Under the pieces are notes generated by a model. That model saw only the letters and a list, made by a program, of their open reading frames with translations, was not told where the DNA came from and searched no databases. This document shows, one piece after another, positions 61,047 to 64,000 of a stretch of DNA of 64,000 bases. Every line of letters begins with the position of its first letter. Within the stretch, counting starts at the first letter, position 1. A program made the position numbers and the translations under genes. This DNA is from Alisma plantago-aquatica. Taxonomy: Eukaryota; Streptophyta; Magnoliopsida; Alismatales; Alismataceae. Where the stretch lies: positions 743,500,556 through 743,564,555 of the forward strand of contig OY856413.1 of assembly GCA_963693085.1 (NCBI GenBank). The letters run 5' to 3'.

Positions 61047-64000
61047 CAAGGTGGGTCTATCTAGTACACTGGTTCATAACAAGTATCTACATGTTTGACT
61101 TGATATCTAATATCATGACTAATGAGATGTCATCGTCAGTCAACACACATATTAGTATTAATATATTTTTGATATCCTAACTTCCACAATAATATCTGAC
61201 TAGGGACCTAAACAATAACATATTATCTTAGTATACACATGATCTCATGTTTAGGTCTTCAACTCAAATCACATGTCATTTAGTCATTCATTATTAGGAC
61301 ATTATTATATCTATTCATTATTTTTTCAACTTACCCAGGAAAATATGATGTAACTCCTATCCTTTTGATAGTAAAACCTAGTTCAACGATGACATGAAGA
61401 ATAAAAAAGATTTCCAAAGTGTCCATGACATCTATATAGAAAATGATGAAAAATAAAGTAAAATTTTGGGAGTCCACAGTGGAAAGTTGAGTCATGATTC
61501 ATGTTGGATAAGTAGAAAAACAAGAAATAAATCTAGAGAATTTAGGTCCAACAATCTTGCTATGAGTGGGAAAGGATGAGCACCCCCATATCACCAAGTA
61601 AACCAATATCGAACTATTTTCATGCGATTTGGAGAAAGAGTAATTACATAATAATAAAAGCAAAAAAATGAAAATGGTAAAAGAAAGATTTTTTTTCCGG
61701 TGAGTTGGCTTTTAAGGCTGAAGATGTTTGTGGCCTTCCTTTCATCACCCTAAAAGTCCTATTTTTTAGTAGATTGGAGTCCTCATCACCTCATGACCTC
61801 CCACAATAGAGATCCCTCATGTGTGAGTAGGACCAATGTGTAGGGCATGCTAGACGATGATAAGCATATATGAGAGGAAATCAACATATGATCATGAACG
61901 GATATAAATAGTTAAAATAGGTTACTTGATACAATAGTTTAAGTAAATAAAGTAGTTAGAAGCACTGCTAGATTACCATTTTAATGTCCTAACAACATTA
62001 ACAGAACAATTTGTGTTAGAGGAAAGATCCTCTGATAAAAAATAATGCAAAAAGTAGAGTGAGGTAGTTCAATCATATGACTTTAATAGGCTCAAGAGGG
62101 GCCTGAAATATGGTGTATCGGGGGGATATATAGGTGGATACTAAGGTTCAAAATTCTAGACAAGACCTTCTAAAAGAGGTGATAGCTCACCTTCATGCAC
62201 CACGTCTATGGGGATTGAAGATTGAGGCAATCCTCTACGTGGCACCCAGCGGATGGCTCAGACTCGACCAATGTCACGAGTTGGATAAAAGTCATGTCTT
62301 GATTTCATAGTAATTTATGAATGTTTTGGAGAAAATGAAAGAAAAACTTAGAGAGAGACAATTCATGATTATTACTTGGATTTATCAGGATACAACAATT
62401 AAATATCAGTGGGGAAGGAATATTTTGTTCATGATAATACAACTGGGAAATTTATGAGAAAAAACTTGGAAAAAGAAAAATTGAAGAGTACATTGCACTT
62501 TGACAAGGTATCTTTACAAAAATCCCACAAATGGGTCAAAGTGGGCGTAAATGGGTTTCTAAGATGAGTGAAAATTGTGAATAAAAGGATATATATGGAA
62601 AACATGTGGAATGTAGAATGGACTCCATGATTAACTAAATAATTGACCTAAATCATGAATTGATAATGAGTGAGAAAAATGAGGTGTCAAAAGTTTTCCA
62701 CTCTCAACATAAGGTTTGAGATAGGAGTGAGAACCACGAAATTGAGATAGTATTGACCCCCATTTTTTTGTCATGAAAGGCCAAAAAGGTTGGACTTGTC
62801 AAAGAAGTTGTGACAAACTTAGAGAGGGTAAAAAGCATAAGTGATGGATTTTCTTTTTAAGTATGAATTAATAAAATACCATTAAAAAATAAGATTGCAT
62901 AGAAATGATTTCTCCAGAGTAAGGGTAGCCTCTAGATGAGACACTTACCTAGTTCTGAATTACCTTTATTCCCCTAGATTTTTGATGAGTCACTCAAGGG
63001 TTATCTACTGCAAAAGTGACTCCCATTGTCATTTTCTAGTTCATAGATCAGTACATATTTGATTCTCTCACTGACGCCTTAGTGAGAAAAGATGACTGTG
63101 AAAATGTGTATAAGATCAATGACTTATCAAAAGTAATTAAGATCAAGAGTCTACGATCATGGAAAATAGTGAAAATTGATTAATTGTAAAAAGATATTTG
63201 AAAAAAAAAGTTATCATCTCTTTTCATCTTGCACATATCTAGTTTTTCAATATTTTAGAGTGGGCCAGTTTAGAGTCAGGACCACAACTCTTAAAATGGT
63301 ACAATATGGAGAATTTTCCTATCTGAGATAGGGATTGATAATGAGATTGGTAGTTGAGTGTTAGACAAGTTCCCAGATTTAAGGTGGCATGTTGGTCATT
63401 ACTATATTGGTTAACTATCTGCCCTCTCAGACTATTGGTGATTCTTCAAAACAAACTGAGACTGGGCATCATATGATGATCAAGTAAAAAATGTTCTCCA
63501 CGATGTGTTCCTCCATTGGTTCATCATATATCCCCTAGAGTGTCAATGAACGATTATCTCCAACTCTCTATTTCTCTTCCTAATTTGGGAGTAGTTATTG
63601 ATATTGGAAATGGAGTCATGATTTAGGATCATAAAAATTTACTGATGATTTGGTTCATCGTTAAGTCACGATCCAAGTCTTTTGAAACATTTGAAAATGT
63701 TTAGTGAGAGTTTAGTTCAATTTTAGGTATGAGCATGAAAGCAAAGTTAATGACCCAATTTTAGGTTCTAGGACCATCAAAAAATGTAAGTGTGATTGTG
63801 ATTTTGATTCAGTTTTAGGTCATGATCCAGGACCGTGTATAGAAATTGTGGTTTTGAGTTGGTTTAGTTTTAGGCCATGATTCATGACCCTAGTGATCAT
63901 AGTTAGACCAAAGAATTATTTTTCTTTTCAAATGGGGAAATGTTAGCTTTATGTGCCAATATTTAGAATATCTAATTTTTACATGTTTTTTAGTGATTTT
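61047..64000. other. AT-rich region to the window end, no gene recognised
   Basis: No ORF above 60 codons. From 63.6 to 63.9 kb the words AGTTTTAGG and CATGATCC recur at short spacing as a degenerate local repeat. Confidence 0.45.

Overview
The window is nuclear DNA of a flowering plant. The one host gene is split into nine exons that match plant type I protein arginine methyltransferase PRMT1. The rest is plant-type mobile DNA: Ty1/copia with an initiator-Met tRNA primer site, an RTE-type LINE, tRNA-derived SINEs, a Helitron, hAT-like and PIF/Harbinger-like elements. Introns of 4.5 to 11 kb packed with small DNA elements argue against a compact genome and would fit lineages with long introns such as magnoliids or Nelumbo. 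That placement is inference; the species cannot be named from the sequence.

PRMT1 is on the minus strand, from an ATG at 36491 to a stop at 1597. It has 1188 coding bases (395 residues) in 34.9 kb. Every junction joins in frame into one open protein with all catalytic motifs. Two junctions are unusual: exon 2 is 11 nt long, and intron 6 has to use a GC donor.

The large introns hold the mobile DNA. Intron 8 (1.8-6.3 kb) has a dimeric tRNA SINE, a GT/GC-rich alternating tract and a 1.9-kb hAT-like element. Intron 5 (6.9-16.8 kb) has two PIF/Harbinger-like elements with TAA/TTA duplications, a 1.3-kb repeat-filled element, a small copia-type element with 172-bp LTRs, and nested hAT-like copies. 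Intron 3 (17.2-28.3 kb) has three copies of one hAT-like family, one copy of a second, a third-family element carrying a 0.7-kb polypyrimidine tract, an RTE LINE 3' end, and an unidentified ORF split by a hAT-like insertion. Intron 2 (28.4-35.6 kb) has a 3.3-kb hAT-like element with three elements nested in it, two GC-rich mini-elements and a SINE. Most boundaries rest on visible 8-bp target duplications.

Downstream of the PRMT1 promoter (37.5-54.9 kb) lies one nest: an RTE LINE (minus strand) is cut by a LARD-like LTR element with ~4.9-kb LTRs and <1 kb between them. One LTR is cut by a decayed copia element, and a 301-bp Helitron sits exactly in the copia primer-binding site. Removing the LARD plus one ATTCA duplication rejoins the LINE frame. 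From 54.9 to 64 kb only a SINE with a 15-bp duplication is recognisable; the rest is AT-rich, without convincing genes.

The host gene supplies the only function: asymmetric arginine methylation of histones (H4R3) and RNA-binding proteins. Nothing resembles a bacterial-style system or a new gene cluster. The interest lies in splice architecture and insertion history.
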